From positions 1 through 16,099 of the forward strand of contig CAVJIP010000136.1 in assembly GCA_963649625.1 (NCBI GenBank): 16,099 bases of DNA, written 5' to 3'. Below the pieces are notes generated by a model. That model saw only the letters and a list, made by a program, of their open reading frames with translations. It was not told the DNA's origin and did not search any database. Positions within the stretch are counted from its first letter, which is position 1. Each line of letters starts with the position of its first letter. The translations under genes were made by a program, and so were the position numbers. Below, piece after piece: positions 1-7,352 of this stretch. Origin of the DNA: HGM13006 sp963649625. Lineage in GTDB: Bacteria; Bacillota; Clostridia; Oscillospirales; Oscillospiraceae.

Positions 1-82
1 GATGATGGTTCTCATCGGTTTCCCGCCGCAAAAGCTCCGTCAGGGCCAGCAGCCGCTGCTTGGTGTGTTCAGATTTTGCCAT
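1..82 (-). CDS. WYL-domain transcriptional regulator, N-terminal fragment (partial)
   Basis: The minus strand encodes the first 27 residues of a protein that continues past the left edge. It begins MAKSEHTKQRLLALTELL and goes on to a TDENHH stretch. This is the usual opening of Clostridia WYL-domain regulators, which have an N-terminal helix-turn-helix followed by a ligand-sensing WYL domain. Only the start of the DNA-binding part is present, so the WYL domain is inferred. The ATG at 82 has GGAGG 7 nt upstream. A second in-frame ATG at 88, two codons earlier, also has a usable GGAGG because the purine run is long (91-100), so the start could be either one. The gene diverges from the metallophosphoesterase at 201. 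A repressor or activator acting on the shared 118-nt spacer is possible but not shown. Confidence 0.62.
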   Translation of the reverse strand, partial: MAKSEHTKQRLLALTELLRRETDENHH

Positions 83-100
83 ATCCATACCTCCCCCTCC

Positions 101-129
101 AGTGTACCACAGAGGACGGAAAAGTACAA
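101..129 (-). promoter_or_regulatory. Putative promoter of the WYL regulator
   Basis: Read on the minus strand, there is a -35-like TTGTAC (129-124), a 17-nt spacer and a -10-like TACACT (106-101). The -10 is preceded by TGG, giving an extended -10 (TGGTACACT). The hexamers are moderate matches to the sigma-A consensus, but the spacing is ideal and the site lies just upstream of the gene's ribosome-binding site. Confidence 0.5.
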
Positions 130-138
130 AGGGAATTG

Positions 139-167
139 TTGCAATTTGCCGAAGAATCTGGTATACT
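139..167 (+). promoter_or_regulatory. Putative promoter of the metallophosphoesterase gene
   Basis: TTGCAA (139-144), a 17-nt spacer and TATACT (162-167) form a sigma-A-like promoter. The -10 carries the extended TGG motif (TGGTATACT). It lies about 33 nt before the ATG at 201 and faces away from the WYL regulator promoter. Confidence 0.6.
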
Positions 168-200
168 CGATCTGTTGATTCTTTCTGACTGGGAGGGCCT

Positions 201-917
201 ATGAAGATTCTGGTGGTTTCCGACATCGAGAGCAAATTCATCTGGGACCATTTTGACCCGGAGCGGTTCCGGGATGTGAAAATGATTATTTCCTGCGGGG
301 ATTTGTCCGCCAGGTATCTGTCCTTCCTGGTGACGATGATTCCATGTCCCCTGTTTTATGTGCCGGGAAATCATGACAAACGCTATGAAAAAGAGCCGCC
401 GGAGGGCTGCGTCAACATTGACGGCCGGCTGATTGTCTACCGGGGAGTACGAATCATGGGCCTGGGCGGCTGTAAAAGCCCCCATCCCACCACCTACGAA
501 TACTCTGACGACCAGATGTGGAAACGGGTCAAGCGACTGGAGCCCCAAATCAAGCGTGCCAAGGGCATCGACATTTTTGTGTCCCACGCCCCGGCCATTG
601 GCTTGGGAGACGGGCCGGATCTGTTCCATGAGGGCTTCCAGTCCTTCCGGTATCTGGACGATGTGTACAAGCCCGCCATTCACTTCTACGGCCACCGGCA
701 CCTGGGGGAGAACCCTATGGACAGGCGGGCCATCTACCCCTATCACGACACCGTGATGATCAATGCCTGCGGCTATAAGCTGGTGGAGTACGACCCGGGG
801 GTTCCCATGTCCGCCCCGCCCGGGACGCAGCCCATTGTGGAGATGCCCACCCCCCAGCCGCCCCGCCGGTTCCCGCCTATTTTTGGAGCAAATAACGGCA
901 AAGAAGTCGCCCATTGA
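201..917 (+). CDS. Calcineurin-like metallophosphoesterase
   Basis: A 238-residue soluble protein with the calcineurin-like metallophosphoesterase motifs in order: D8-I9-E10 near the N-terminus, GD (33-34), GNHD (56-59), SHAP (128-131) and GHRH (164-167). Such enzymes bind two metal ions and hydrolyse phosphoesters; the substrate cannot be told from sequence. The first motif is DxE rather than the usual DxH, so one metal ligand differs from the textbook set. I recall DxE in other Clostridia members of this group, so it may be a subfamily trait. The last 35 residues are rich in proline and probably disordered. There is no signal peptide or membrane segment, so it should be cytoplasmic. GGGAGG ends 4 nt before the ATG. 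It stands alone, convergent with the gene at 976. Confidence 0.85.
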   Translation: MKILVVSDIESKFIWDHFDPERFRDVKMIISCGDLSARYLSFLVTMIPCPLFYVPGNHDKRYEKEPPEGCVNIDGRLIVYRGVRIMGLGGCKSPHPTTYEYSDDQMWKRVKRLEPQIKRAKGIDIFVSHAPAIGLGDGPDLFHEGFQSFRYLDDVYKPAIHFYGHRHLGENPMDRRAIYPYHDTVMINACGYKLVEYDPGVPMSAPPGTQPIVEMPTPQPPRRFPPIFGANNGKEVAH

Positions 918-948
918 AGATTTCGGGAGAAGTCCATTGAAGGGTTAA

Positions 949-971
949 GGAGAAGCCTTGACGGCTTCTCC
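949..971. terminator. Hairpin between convergent genes (possible bidirectional terminator)
   Basis: A perfect 9-bp inverted repeat, GGAGAAGCC (949-957) and GGCTTCTCC (963-971), encloses a 5-nt loop. It sits between two convergent stop codons (917 and 976), where a shared terminator is expected. Neither side has a good T-tract, so termination may be weak or may involve more than an intrinsic mechanism. Confidence 0.5.
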
Positions 972-975
972 CTTG

Positions 976-2055
976 CTATTCCTCGGTATATTCCTCCGCA
1001 TCATCCTCTGTGTCCTGATTATCCTCCGTGTCCTCCTGCCCCCCGGAGTAGGTGACGCCTTCGTTGTAGTCGGAGCTGCACTGGATTTTTCCGTAGCTGT
1101 CAAACCGGGTGTCGTGGGAGCTGGTAATAAAGACCAAATACTGGTCGGGATGGCCCTGGGCGTATTCCTTCACATAGGCCCCGTCCTCAAAGCAGACGTA
1201 AATCCGGTCTGCGGCCACCATGGCGGGATGTCCCGCCTCCGGGTCACGAATCTGGAGGCCCAGCTTGCATTTGTCCACGGTGGCATCCACCAGCTGATTA
1301 TAGGCCTTGACCATAATGTCCTCCCGGGTGGAATCCCCATAGTCATAGACCAGAGAGCTGCTGAGGGGAATGGTAAAGTCGCTGAGCACCACCTCGTCAA
1401 AGCCCATCTGGGCCAGCTGGTCAATCCGTTCGGTGATGCGGGAAAGCACCTCGGGCTGGGCCGGGTCCAGCCAGTAGCTGCCCTCGCTGCTCATCCACAG
1501 GGCGGCCCCCTCAATTTTCAGGGCCAGGTCGTCATGGGCCAGGGCATATTCGCTGTCACTGAGACAGGAAAGCACCGCCACCAGCCAGGTGTCCTGATTC
1601 TTCGCCCGCTGAATCAGAGCCGTCACCGCCTCATTGGAGGAGACAATGGCCTGGTCGGAGGCCCGCATTTCCAGCACCAGGGTGTTGCAGCTGTCGCCGC
1701 CTACCTCGATTTGGTTCAGCGTGGTGCCCTGGGAAAGGGTGCTGTAGTCCACCAAAACCCCCTGCACCTCTGTGTCCTCCAGGGCCGTGTTGGTGCTGCT
1801 GAGCACCTCATTGGCGGAGATGGCGGAGCCCATCACCAGCTCCACATTGCTGGGCACAGCGGCGGTCTGACTGCTGGGGGCGGCGGAGCCCTCCGGGGAG
1901 GGGCTGGAAAAGGAGAACCGGGCCCCGTCCTGGGTGTAGACCAGATAGCGGCCCAGATAGGTGTAGCCAATGAGCAGCAGCAGGGCGATCACCCCCGCCC
2001 CAATGGCCAGCCCAATAAGCAGCCGCTTTAGAATCAGCTTGTTCCGATAGGTCAT
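976..2055 (-). CDS. Membrane-anchored TIM-barrel protein resembling DUF4015 putative glycosidases
   Basis: This 359-residue protein has a short basic N-terminus, one hydrophobic segment at about residues 9-30, a Ser/Pro-rich linker (about 47-70) and an extracytoplasmic domain from about 95 to 335. The stretch WLDP (195-198) followed by GFDEVVLSDF (218-227) resembles the core of DUF4015-type putative glycosyl hydrolases, a TIM-barrel family whose substrate I do not know. The family call is moderate. The last 19 residues are strongly acidic (Asp/Glu with Thr). The ATG at 2055 overlaps the prmA stop as ATGA, with GGAGG 8 nt upstream inside prmA, so translation is probably coupled. A longer reading to 2088 would overlap prmA further and has no supporting ribosome-binding site. 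It is probably a surface enzyme that needs PrmA only for shared transcription. Confidence 0.72.
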   Translation of the reverse strand: MTYRNKLILKRLLIGLAIGAGVIALLLLIGYTYLGRYLVYTQDGARFSFSSPSPEGSAAPSSQTAAVPSNVELVMGSAISANEVLSSTNTALEDTEVQGVLVDYSTLSQGTTLNQIEVGGDSCNTLVLEMRASDQAIVSSNEAVTALIQRAKNQDTWLVAVLSCLSDSEYALAHDDLALKIEGAALWMSSEGSYWLDPAQPEVLSRITERIDQLAQMGFDEVVLSDFTIPLSSSLVYDYGDSTREDIMVKAYNQLVDATVDKCKLGLQIRDPEAGHPAMVAADRIYVCFEDGAYVKEYAQGHPDQYLVFITSSHDTRFDSYGKIQCSSDYNEGVTYSGGQEDTEDNQDTEDDAEEYTEE

Positions 2056-3032
2056 GCCCTGTCCCTCCTCACGGCGGTCAGACAGCACCAGTCCTGTTCC
2101 TCCTGCCGCCGGATCACCTCCAGGCCCGCCTTGTCCAGGGCCGACAGTACCTCCTCCAGCCGGATGTTCAAAATGCCGGAGCAGATAAACAGGCCCTCTT
2201 TTTTCATCAGCCGGGGCACCACCGCCGAAAGGGGAATGATCACGTCCGCCACAATATTGGCCAGCACCAGGTCACAGGGCCTCTGGGCAAGTCTCTCCAT
2301 CAGGGCCCTGTCTCCGATCACGTTGCCGGTCAGGGCGGTAAAGCGGGGAGCGGTCAGGCCGTTTAGTCCGGCGTTCTCCCGGGCAATGTCCTCCGCCTTG
2401 GGGTCAATGTCCACCCCCAGGGCGGTGTCCGCCCCCAGAAGCAGGGAGGCGATGGAGAGGATTCCGCTGCCGCTGCCCAGGTCGATCACCGCCTCGCCCC
2501 CGGAAATATGCGCCTCCAGAGCTTTCAGGCACATTTGGGTGGAGGCGTGGGCCCCGGTGCCGAAAATCATGCCCGGATCCAGCCGCACCGGGATACGCCC
2601 CTCCGGGTTTTCCGGGGAGAGCCATTCCGGCACGATCAGCAGACGGCGGCCCACCGGGATGGGCTGATAATACTGCTTCCAGCTGTTTTCCCAGTCCTCC
2701 TCCCGGAGGTTTTCCAGCGTGATTTCCAGAGAGCCCAGCTCCCGCTCCGGGTTTTTTTCACGAAAGGCCGCCAACTCGTTTTTCAGGCTGCCGAGCCGCT
2801 CCGGGGCCTGGGCGTTCTTTTCTATATACAGGCGAATCTGAGAGACGTTTTCCATTTTTTCCGCCAGGGCCTCATCCACATAGTCCCAATACTGCTGATT
2901 CTCCGCCAAAAAGCACTGAAAATCCTGGCTGTCATCTACAATAAAGCTGTCATAGCCCAGGGCGGTGAGCCTGTCCCCCAGCAGGTCAATGGCAGACGAA
3001 GCGGTTTTAATGGTCACTTCAAGCCATTCCAT
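2052..3032 (-). CDS. prmA: Ribosomal protein L11 methyltransferase PrmA
   Basis: PrmA methylates lysines and the N-terminal amine of ribosomal protein L11 using S-adenosylmethionine, in the cytoplasm. The 326-residue protein has an N-terminal L11-recognition region (about 1-120), the family signature PGMIFGTGAHASTQ (153-166), the SAM-binding glycine loop DLGSGSG (184-190), the acidic motif GVDID (206-210) and the catalytic-pocket motif LVLANI (255-260). Length fits PrmA with a slightly extended middle. The ATG at 3032 is chosen because AGAGG lies 8 nt upstream and the next residues align with the family start. An upstream in-frame start at 3131 would add a 33-residue leader that looks non-coding and lies beyond the predicted promoter. 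It is first in a two-gene operon with the DUF4015-like gene. Confidence 0.93.
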   Translation of the reverse strand: MEWLEVTIKTASSAIDLLGDRLTALGYDSFIVDDSQDFQCFLAENQQYWDYVDEALAEKMENVSQIRLYIEKNAQAPERLGSLKNELAAFREKNPERELGSLEITLENLREEDWENSWKQYYQPIPVGRRLLIVPEWLSPENPEGRIPVRLDPGMIFGTGAHASTQMCLKALEAHISGGEAVIDLGSGSGILSIASLLLGADTALGVDIDPKAEDIARENAGLNGLTAPRFTALTGNVIGDRALMERLAQRPCDLVLANIVADVIIPLSAVVPRLMKKEGLFICSGILNIRLEEVLSALDKAGLEVIRRQEEQDWCCLTAVRRDRA

Positions 3033-3066
3033 ATGGCATACCTCTTTCCTTGGAAGTTTCCACTCC

Positions 3067-3095
3067 ATTCTACATGATTCCGGCCTGTGATACAA
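3067..3095 (-). promoter_or_regulatory. Putative prmA promoter
   Basis: On the minus strand, TTGTAT (3095-3090), a 17-nt spacer and TAGAAT (3072-3067) lie 35 nt upstream of the prmA ATG. The -10 matches the consensus at five of six positions. The location also argues against the longer prmA start at 3131. Confidence 0.55.
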
Positions 3096-3144
3096 GTGCA
3101 ATCTTTTTCCGCCCCGGCTTTCGACACACAATGTGAGATTTTCG

Positions 3145-3172
3145 TTTACTTTTCCCGGAACCGTTGTATAAT
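3145..3172 (+). promoter_or_regulatory. Putative promoter of the yfmF-yfmH-lgt-pncA-pncB operon
   Basis: TTTACT (3145-3150), a 16-nt spacer and a perfect TATAAT (3167-3172) lie about 30 nt before the yfmF ATG. No other convincing promoter was seen in the following 5.5 kb on this strand. The five genes overlap or nearly touch, so this probably drives them all. Confidence 0.62.
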
Positions 3173-3202
3173 AGGATAGAGTCTACGGAAAGGACCGTGA
3201 AT

Positions 3203-4474
3203 ATGAAAAAAACAAGACGGATGCTCATGCCGGATGTGTATCTGACCATTCTGGATACCGATAAATTCCGAACCAACTGCCTGTCCCTGAATCTGCTCCG
3301 CCCCCTTCGCCAGGAGGAGGCCGCCATGAACGCCCTTTTGCCGGACGTGCTGCTTCGGGGCTGTGGGCTGTGCCCGGACATAGAGGCCATCTCCGCCTGG
3401 CTGGATCAGCGCTACGGGGCGGGGATTCAGGCCATGGTGCGGAAAAAGGGAGAGGTGCAGGACATTGGCTTCTTCCTGGATTACATTGACGAGCGCTTCG
3501 CCCCTGCCGGGGAGGGCCTGACGGAGGATATGTGCCGCCTGATGGGGAGCTTTCTTCTGTGCCCGGTCACGGAAAAGGGGGTCTTCCGCCGGGACTATGT
3601 GGACGGAGAACGGGTCAACCTGATTAACGCCATTATGGCCCAAATCAACGATAAGCGAACCTACGCAGCCACCCGGCTCCGCCAGGAGATGTTTGCCGGG
3701 GAGGCCTACGGGGTCAGCCGGTACGGTGACCGGGCCTCGGTGGAGGCCATCACCCCGGAGGCCCTGTTTGCCCACTATCGCCATGTTCTGGCCCACTCCC
3801 GCATCGAGCTGGTCTTTGCGGGACGGGCAGAGGAGGGCCGCCTGACCGCCGCCCTGCAAAAGGCCCTGGAGGGCCTGCCCCGGGCCCAGATTGACCGGGC
3901 CTTTACCCAGCCCCACCCGGAGGCCCAAGGGGTGCGCCAGGTGGAAGAGACCATGGACGTGGTCCAGGGGAACCTGGTCATGGGCTTTCAAACGGGCATC
4001 ACCTCCGCAGACCGGGAGTACCCGGCCCTGCTGATGCTCAATACCGTCTTCGGAGGCGGCATCACCTCCAAGCTGTTTTCCCACGTCCGGGAACGGCTCA
4101 GCCTGTGCTACTACGCCAGCTCCGGCCTGGACCGGTTTAAGGGGGTCATGGTGGTGTCCTCCGGGGTGGATATGGACAAGTATCAGCCCGCCCGGGAGGA
4201 GATTCTCCGGCAGCTGGAGGCCTGCCGCCAGGGAGACATTACCGGGGAGGAAATGGAGGCGGCCCGCAGCGCCCTGACCTCCAGTCTCCGGGCCAGCGGG
4301 GACTCCCTGGGCCGCATGGAGGACTTTTATCTCAGCCAGGAGATCGGCGGCTTTACCTACACCCCGGAGGCCCTGGCGGAGGCCCTGGGGGAGGTCACGG
4401 CGGCGGAGGTGCAAGCCGTGGCCCGCCGGGTACGGCTGGACACGGTATTTTTCCTGAAAGGAGGGGCCCAATGA
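3203..4474 (+). CDS. yfmF: M16-family peptidase-like protein YfmF (EF-P modification-associated), non-catalytic partner
   Basis: A 423-residue M16-fold protein of the kind named YfmF (B. subtilis YmfF), reported as associated with 5-aminopentanol modification of elongation factor P. The zinc motif HxxEH is absent: the matching region around residues 45-60 reads LPDVLLRG. This subunit is therefore probably structural and supports the partner YfmH. The second M16 half retains the typical GGG-SKLF-VRE-L-Y pattern (about 284-304). The ATG at 3203 has GGAAAGGA ending 8 nt upstream. An earlier in-frame codon at 3164 precedes the -10 element and can be rejected. Its stop overlaps the yfmH ATG by 4 nt (ATGA), which indicates translational coupling and probable equal amounts of the two subunits. 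Confidence 0.85.
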   Translation: MKKTRRMLMPDVYLTILDTDKFRTNCLSLNLLRPLRQEEAAMNALLPDVLLRGCGLCPDIEAISAWLDQRYGAGIQAMVRKKGEVQDIGFFLDYIDERFAPAGEGLTEDMCRLMGSFLLCPVTEKGVFRRDYVDGERVNLINAIMAQINDKRTYAATRLRQEMFAGEAYGVSRYGDRASVEAITPEALFAHYRHVLAHSRIELVFAGRAEEGRLTAALQKALEGLPRAQIDRAFTQPHPEAQGVRQVEETMDVVQGNLVMGFQTGITSADREYPALLMLNTVFGGGITSKLFSHVRERLSLCYYASSGLDRFKGVMVVSSGVDMDKYQPAREEILRQLEACRQGDITGEEMEAARSALTSSLRASGDSLGRMEDFYLSQEIGGFTYTPEALAEALGEVTAAEVQAVARRVRLDTVFFLKGGAQ

Positions 4475-5751
4475 AAAAGCTCACCTATCCCCGGCTGGAG
4501 CAGACCCTTTATTATGACCTTTTGCCCAACGGCCTGCAGCTCTATGTGATTCCCAAGCCGGGCTTTTCCAGGAAGTACGCCTTTTTCGCCGCCAACTACG
4601 GCTCCATCGACACCTCCTTTGTGCTGGATGGACGGCCCATGCGCTCCGCCGATGGGGTGGCCCACTATCTGGAGCATAAAATGTTCGACATGAAGGACGG
4701 CAACGCCCTCCAGAAAATGTCCGCCACCGGGGCCAGCCCCAACGCCTTTACCGGCTATCAGCTGACAGCCTACTATGTGGAATGCACCCAGGCCTTTGAG
4801 GAAAACCTAAAAACCCTTCTGTCCTTTGTGTCCCAGCCCTATTTCACCCAGGAAAGCGTGGACAAGGAGCAGGGGATTATCGGCCAGGAGATCAAAATGT
4901 ACGAGGACAATCCCGGCTCCCGGCTGGGGGAAAATCTCTTTGCGGCCATGTATCAAAATCACCCCTTAAAGGTGAACATTGCCGGAACCCTGGAGAGCAT
5001 TGGGGAAATCACCCCTCAGATGCTCTACGACTGCCACCGGGCCTTTTATGACCCCTCCAATATGGTGCTGTGTGTGGCGGCGGATGTGGAGCCGGAGCAG
5101 GTGCGCCGGATGGCCCTGGAGCTTCTGCCCAAGGAGCCGGGCGGGGTGTCCGCCCGGGATTACGGCCCGGAGGAGCCCAGTGCCCCGGCCCGGCGGGAGA
5201 TCGTCCAGGAGATGGAGGTGGCCATGCCCATGTTTGCGGTGGGCTTTAAGTGCCCCGCCGTGCCCGAGGGCCAGGAGCGTCTCCGGCAGGAGCTGCTGGG
5301 GGACTTGGCGGCGGAGGCCCTCTGCGGAGAATCCTCCCCCCTGTACCGGCATCTCTATGAAAAGGGGCTGATTGATTCCGACTTTTCCGTGGGCTATGAG
5401 ATTCTCAAGGGAATGCCCAACGTGTCCCTTTCCGGGGACAGTGAAGACCCCCGGGCCGTGCTGGAGGCGGTTTTGGCGGAGGCAGAGCGCATCGCCGGAG
5501 CGGGGGTAGAGGAGGGCCTGTTCCGGCGGCTCAAGCGGGCCTCTCTTGGGCGGCGCATCCGGGGGCTGGATTCCTTTGACGGCCTGTGCTACCGGCTGGC
5601 CGTCAGCTGCTTTGACCGGGTGGACTACTTTCAGTTCCCGGAAATCTATGATAACATCACCAAAGAGGATGTACAGGCCTTTATCCGGGCCCACGTCACG
5701 GAGGAGACAGCGGTGCTGTCTGTGATCCGTCCCAAACAGAAGGAGGAATAA
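4471..5751 (+). CDS. yfmH: M16-family zinc peptidase YfmH (EF-P modification-associated)
   Basis: A 426-residue M16 metallopeptidase, the active member of the YfmF/YfmH pair. The inverted zinc motif HYLEH is at residues 65-69 (H65, catalytic E68, H69), and the distal acidic ligand lies in EQGIIGQEI, most likely E140. The motif GASPNAFTGYQLTAY (87-101) is typical of the N-terminal M16 half, and the C-terminal half is complete. No signal peptide is seen, so it is probably cytoplasmic. AAAGGAGG lies 6 nt before the ATG, inside the end of yfmF. It is followed after 3 nt by lgt. The link to EF-P modification comes from family naming. The peptide substrate is not evident from sequence, and general peptidase activity is an alternative. 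Confidence 0.88.
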   Translation: MKKLTYPRLEQTLYYDLLPNGLQLYVIPKPGFSRKYAFFAANYGSIDTSFVLDGRPMRSADGVAHYLEHKMFDMKDGNALQKMSATGASPNAFTGYQLTAYYVECTQAFEENLKTLLSFVSQPYFTQESVDKEQGIIGQEIKMYEDNPGSRLGENLFAAMYQNHPLKVNIAGTLESIGEITPQMLYDCHRAFYDPSNMVLCVAADVEPEQVRRMALELLPKEPGGVSARDYGPEEPSAPARREIVQEMEVAMPMFAVGFKCPAVPEGQERLRQELLGDLAAEALCGESSPLYRHLYEKGLIDSDFSVGYEILKGMPNVSLSGDSEDPRAVLEAVLAEAERIAGAGVEEGLFRRLKRASLGRRIRGLDSFDGLCYRLAVSCFDRVDYFQFPEIYDNITKEDVQAFIRAHVTEETAVLSVIRPKQKEE

Positions 5752-5754
5752 CCC

Positions 5755-6813
5755 ATGTATGACACCATCTCGTTCCCCGGCCTGGGGCTGAGCCTGAACC
5801 CCTCCCGGGTGGCCTTCTCCGTTGGAGGAAAGGACTTTTACTGGTACGGCATTATCATTGCGGTGGGCTTCCTTTTGGCGGTGGCCTACGCCCTGAAGCG
5901 CTGCCGCCAGTTCGGCCTGACCCAGGATAATATCATTGATATGCTCATTTGCGCCGTGCCCTCCGCCATTGTCTGCGCCCGGGCCTACTACTGCCTCTTT
6001 GAGTGGGAGCTATACCGGGACGACCCCATCCGGGTGCTGTACATCTGGGAGGGTGGCCTGGCCATCTACGGCGGCATTATCGGCGCAGTCACGGCGGTGA
6101 TTATTTTCACCAAGGTCAAGAAAATCAGCACCGCCGCCATGCTGGACATTGGGGGCCTGGGGCTGCTCATCGGCCAGAGCATTGGCCGCTGGGGCAACTT
6201 TATCAACCGGGAGGCCCACGGAGGCTCAACGGACAATTTCCTCCGCATGGGCCTGACGGATGCCGCCGGGGCCACGGTTTATGTACATCCCACCTTTCTC
6301 TATGAATCTCTGTGGAACGCCCTGGGCCTGCTGATTCTCCATTTTGTCTCCAAACGGAGAAAATATGACGGGCAGGTTTTCGTGATGTATCTGGGCTGGT
6401 ACGGCCTGGGCCGGGTCTTTATTGAGGGCCTTCGCACCGACAGCCTGTATGTGGCGGGGACCAACCTGCGCATCAGTCAGCTGGTGGCAGGGCTCTGCGT
6501 GATTTTTGCGGTGGTGTTCCTGTTTTACAACAAGGTGTTCCGGGAGCATGAGCCATCTTCCCTCTATGTAAACGCCCAGGAGAGCCCCCAGGAGGAGCCT
6601 TCTCCGGCCTCGGATCTGGCAGTGGAGAACCTTTCCCGGGAGGATGTAGAGCCGGCGGAGGAGAACCGGGAGGACGACATGGAGTCTGTCCTTACAGAGC
6701 TGCCCTCAGAGGAGACGGAGGATGCCCCGGAGAATCCCCCGGAGGACATCCCGCCTGCGACGGAGGAACCCCGTGAAACCCGCCAAGACATCACAGAGGA
6801 GGCACAGCCATGA
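5755..6813 (+). CDS. lgt: Prolipoprotein diacylglyceryl transferase with acidic C-terminal tail
   Basis: Lgt transfers diacylglycerol from phosphatidylglycerol to the lipobox cysteine of prelipoproteins in the cytoplasmic membrane. The signature GRWGNFINREAHGG is at residues 144-157, including R145, N148, N151 and E153. PTFLYES (179-185) and LRTDS (226-230, with R227) are also present. Several membrane helices span about 30-260. Two features differ from E. coli Lgt. The His of its HGG motif is replaced by Tyr in IYGG (104-107, Y105), a form I recall in other Clostridia. About 88 residues (265-352), rich in Glu, Asp and Pro, are added at the C-terminus, making 352 residues against roughly 260-300 for most members. 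AAGGAGG is 8 nt before the ATG, in the last yfmH codons. The stop overlaps the next ATG by 4 nt. Confidence 0.94.
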   Translation: MYDTISFPGLGLSLNPSRVAFSVGGKDFYWYGIIIAVGFLLAVAYALKRCRQFGLTQDNIIDMLICAVPSAIVCARAYYCLFEWELYRDDPIRVLYIWEGGLAIYGGIIGAVTAVIIFTKVKKISTAAMLDIGGLGLLIGQSIGRWGNFINREAHGGSTDNFLRMGLTDAAGATVYVHPTFLYESLWNALGLLILHFVSKRRKYDGQVFVMYLGWYGLGRVFIEGLRTDSLYVAGTNLRISQLVAGLCVIFAVVFLFYNKVFREHEPSSLYVNAQESPQEEPSPASDLAVENLSREDVEPAEENREDDMESVLTELPSEETEDAPENPPEDIPPATEEPRETRQDITEEAQP

Positions 6814-7352
6814 AAAAATGCCTTATTGTAGTGGATTACCAGAATGATTTTGTCACCGGCTCTCTGGGCTTTCCGGAGGCCCTGGCCCTGGAGGAGAAAA
6901 TCGTCTCCAAAATCCGGCAGTACCGGGACAGCGGCGACAGTGTGGTCTTTACCTTTGACACCCACACCAAGGATTATCTGATCTCCCAGGAGGGGCGGCA
7001 GCTCCCCATTCCCCACTGCATTGGGGGAACCCAGGGCCATAAGCTCTACGGCCAGGTGGGCCAAAGTGTCCGGGAGGACGACTGGTGCTTTATTAAATAC
7101 ACCTTCGGCTCGGACGCTCTGTATGAATACCTGACCAAGACCCCCTTCCGCAGCATTGAGCTGGTGGGAGTTGTCACCAATATCTGCGTGCTGGCCAATG
7201 CGGTGCTGGCCAAGACGGCCCAGCCGGAAACCCCCATTTTGGTGGATGCCGCCTGTACCGCCTCCAATGACCCGGTGCTCCATGAAAAGGCCCTGGACGT
7301 AATGGAGAGCCTGCAAATCCAGGTGCTCCGGGAAGGAGAAGGCCATGCATAA
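6810..7352 (+). CDS. pncA: Nicotinamidase-like cysteine hydrolase (isochorismatase fold)
   Basis: A 180-residue isochorismatase-fold hydrolase that probably deaminates nicotinamide to nicotinate plus ammonia. The catalytic triad can be assigned as D9 (VVDYQNDF), K96 (FIKYTFGS) and C126 (GVVTNICVLA). The metal-site residues of nicotinamidases fit D50 and H52 (FDTHT) and H69 (PHCIGGTQGH). The HC-GT-G pattern favours nicotinamidase over other members of the superfamily. The next gene, pncB, uses nicotinate, which strongly supports this function. GGAGG lies 7 nt before the ATG. The start overlaps the lgt stop by 4 nt and the end overlaps pncB by 8 nt. It is cytoplasmic, with no transport signal. 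A different small amide substrate remains possible. Confidence 0.87.
   Translation: MKKCLIVVDYQNDFVTGSLGFPEALALEEKIVSKIRQYRDSGDSVVFTFDTHTKDYLISQEGRQLPIPHCIGGTQGHKLYGQVGQSVREDDWCFIKYTFGSDALYEYLTKTPFRSIELVGVVTNICVLANAVLAKTAQPETPILVDAACTASNDPVLHEKALDVMESLQIQVLREGEGHA

Noticed and set aside
912..943. Short repeated words (CATTGAAG and GGGAGAAG-like) after the metallophosphoesterase stop
   Set aside because: Two imperfect copies in a short spacer are not enough to call a repeat element, and they do not flank any insertion.
958..2031. A 357-codon rightward open frame opposite the DUF4015-like gene
   Set aside because: It is antisense to a convincing membrane protein, has no ribosome-binding site and shows the Gly/His/Val/Gln-rich makeup produced by the reverse of G/C-ending codons.
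3033..3131. A 33-residue N-terminal extension of prmA
   Set aside because: It spans the predicted prmA promoter and does not resemble the family N-terminus; the ATG at 3032 has its own ribosome-binding site.
3146..4471. A 441-codon leftward open frame opposite yfmF
   Set aside because: It mirrors a well-supported M16 gene, its composition is rich in Gly, His, Pro and Gln, and no motif or start signal supports it.
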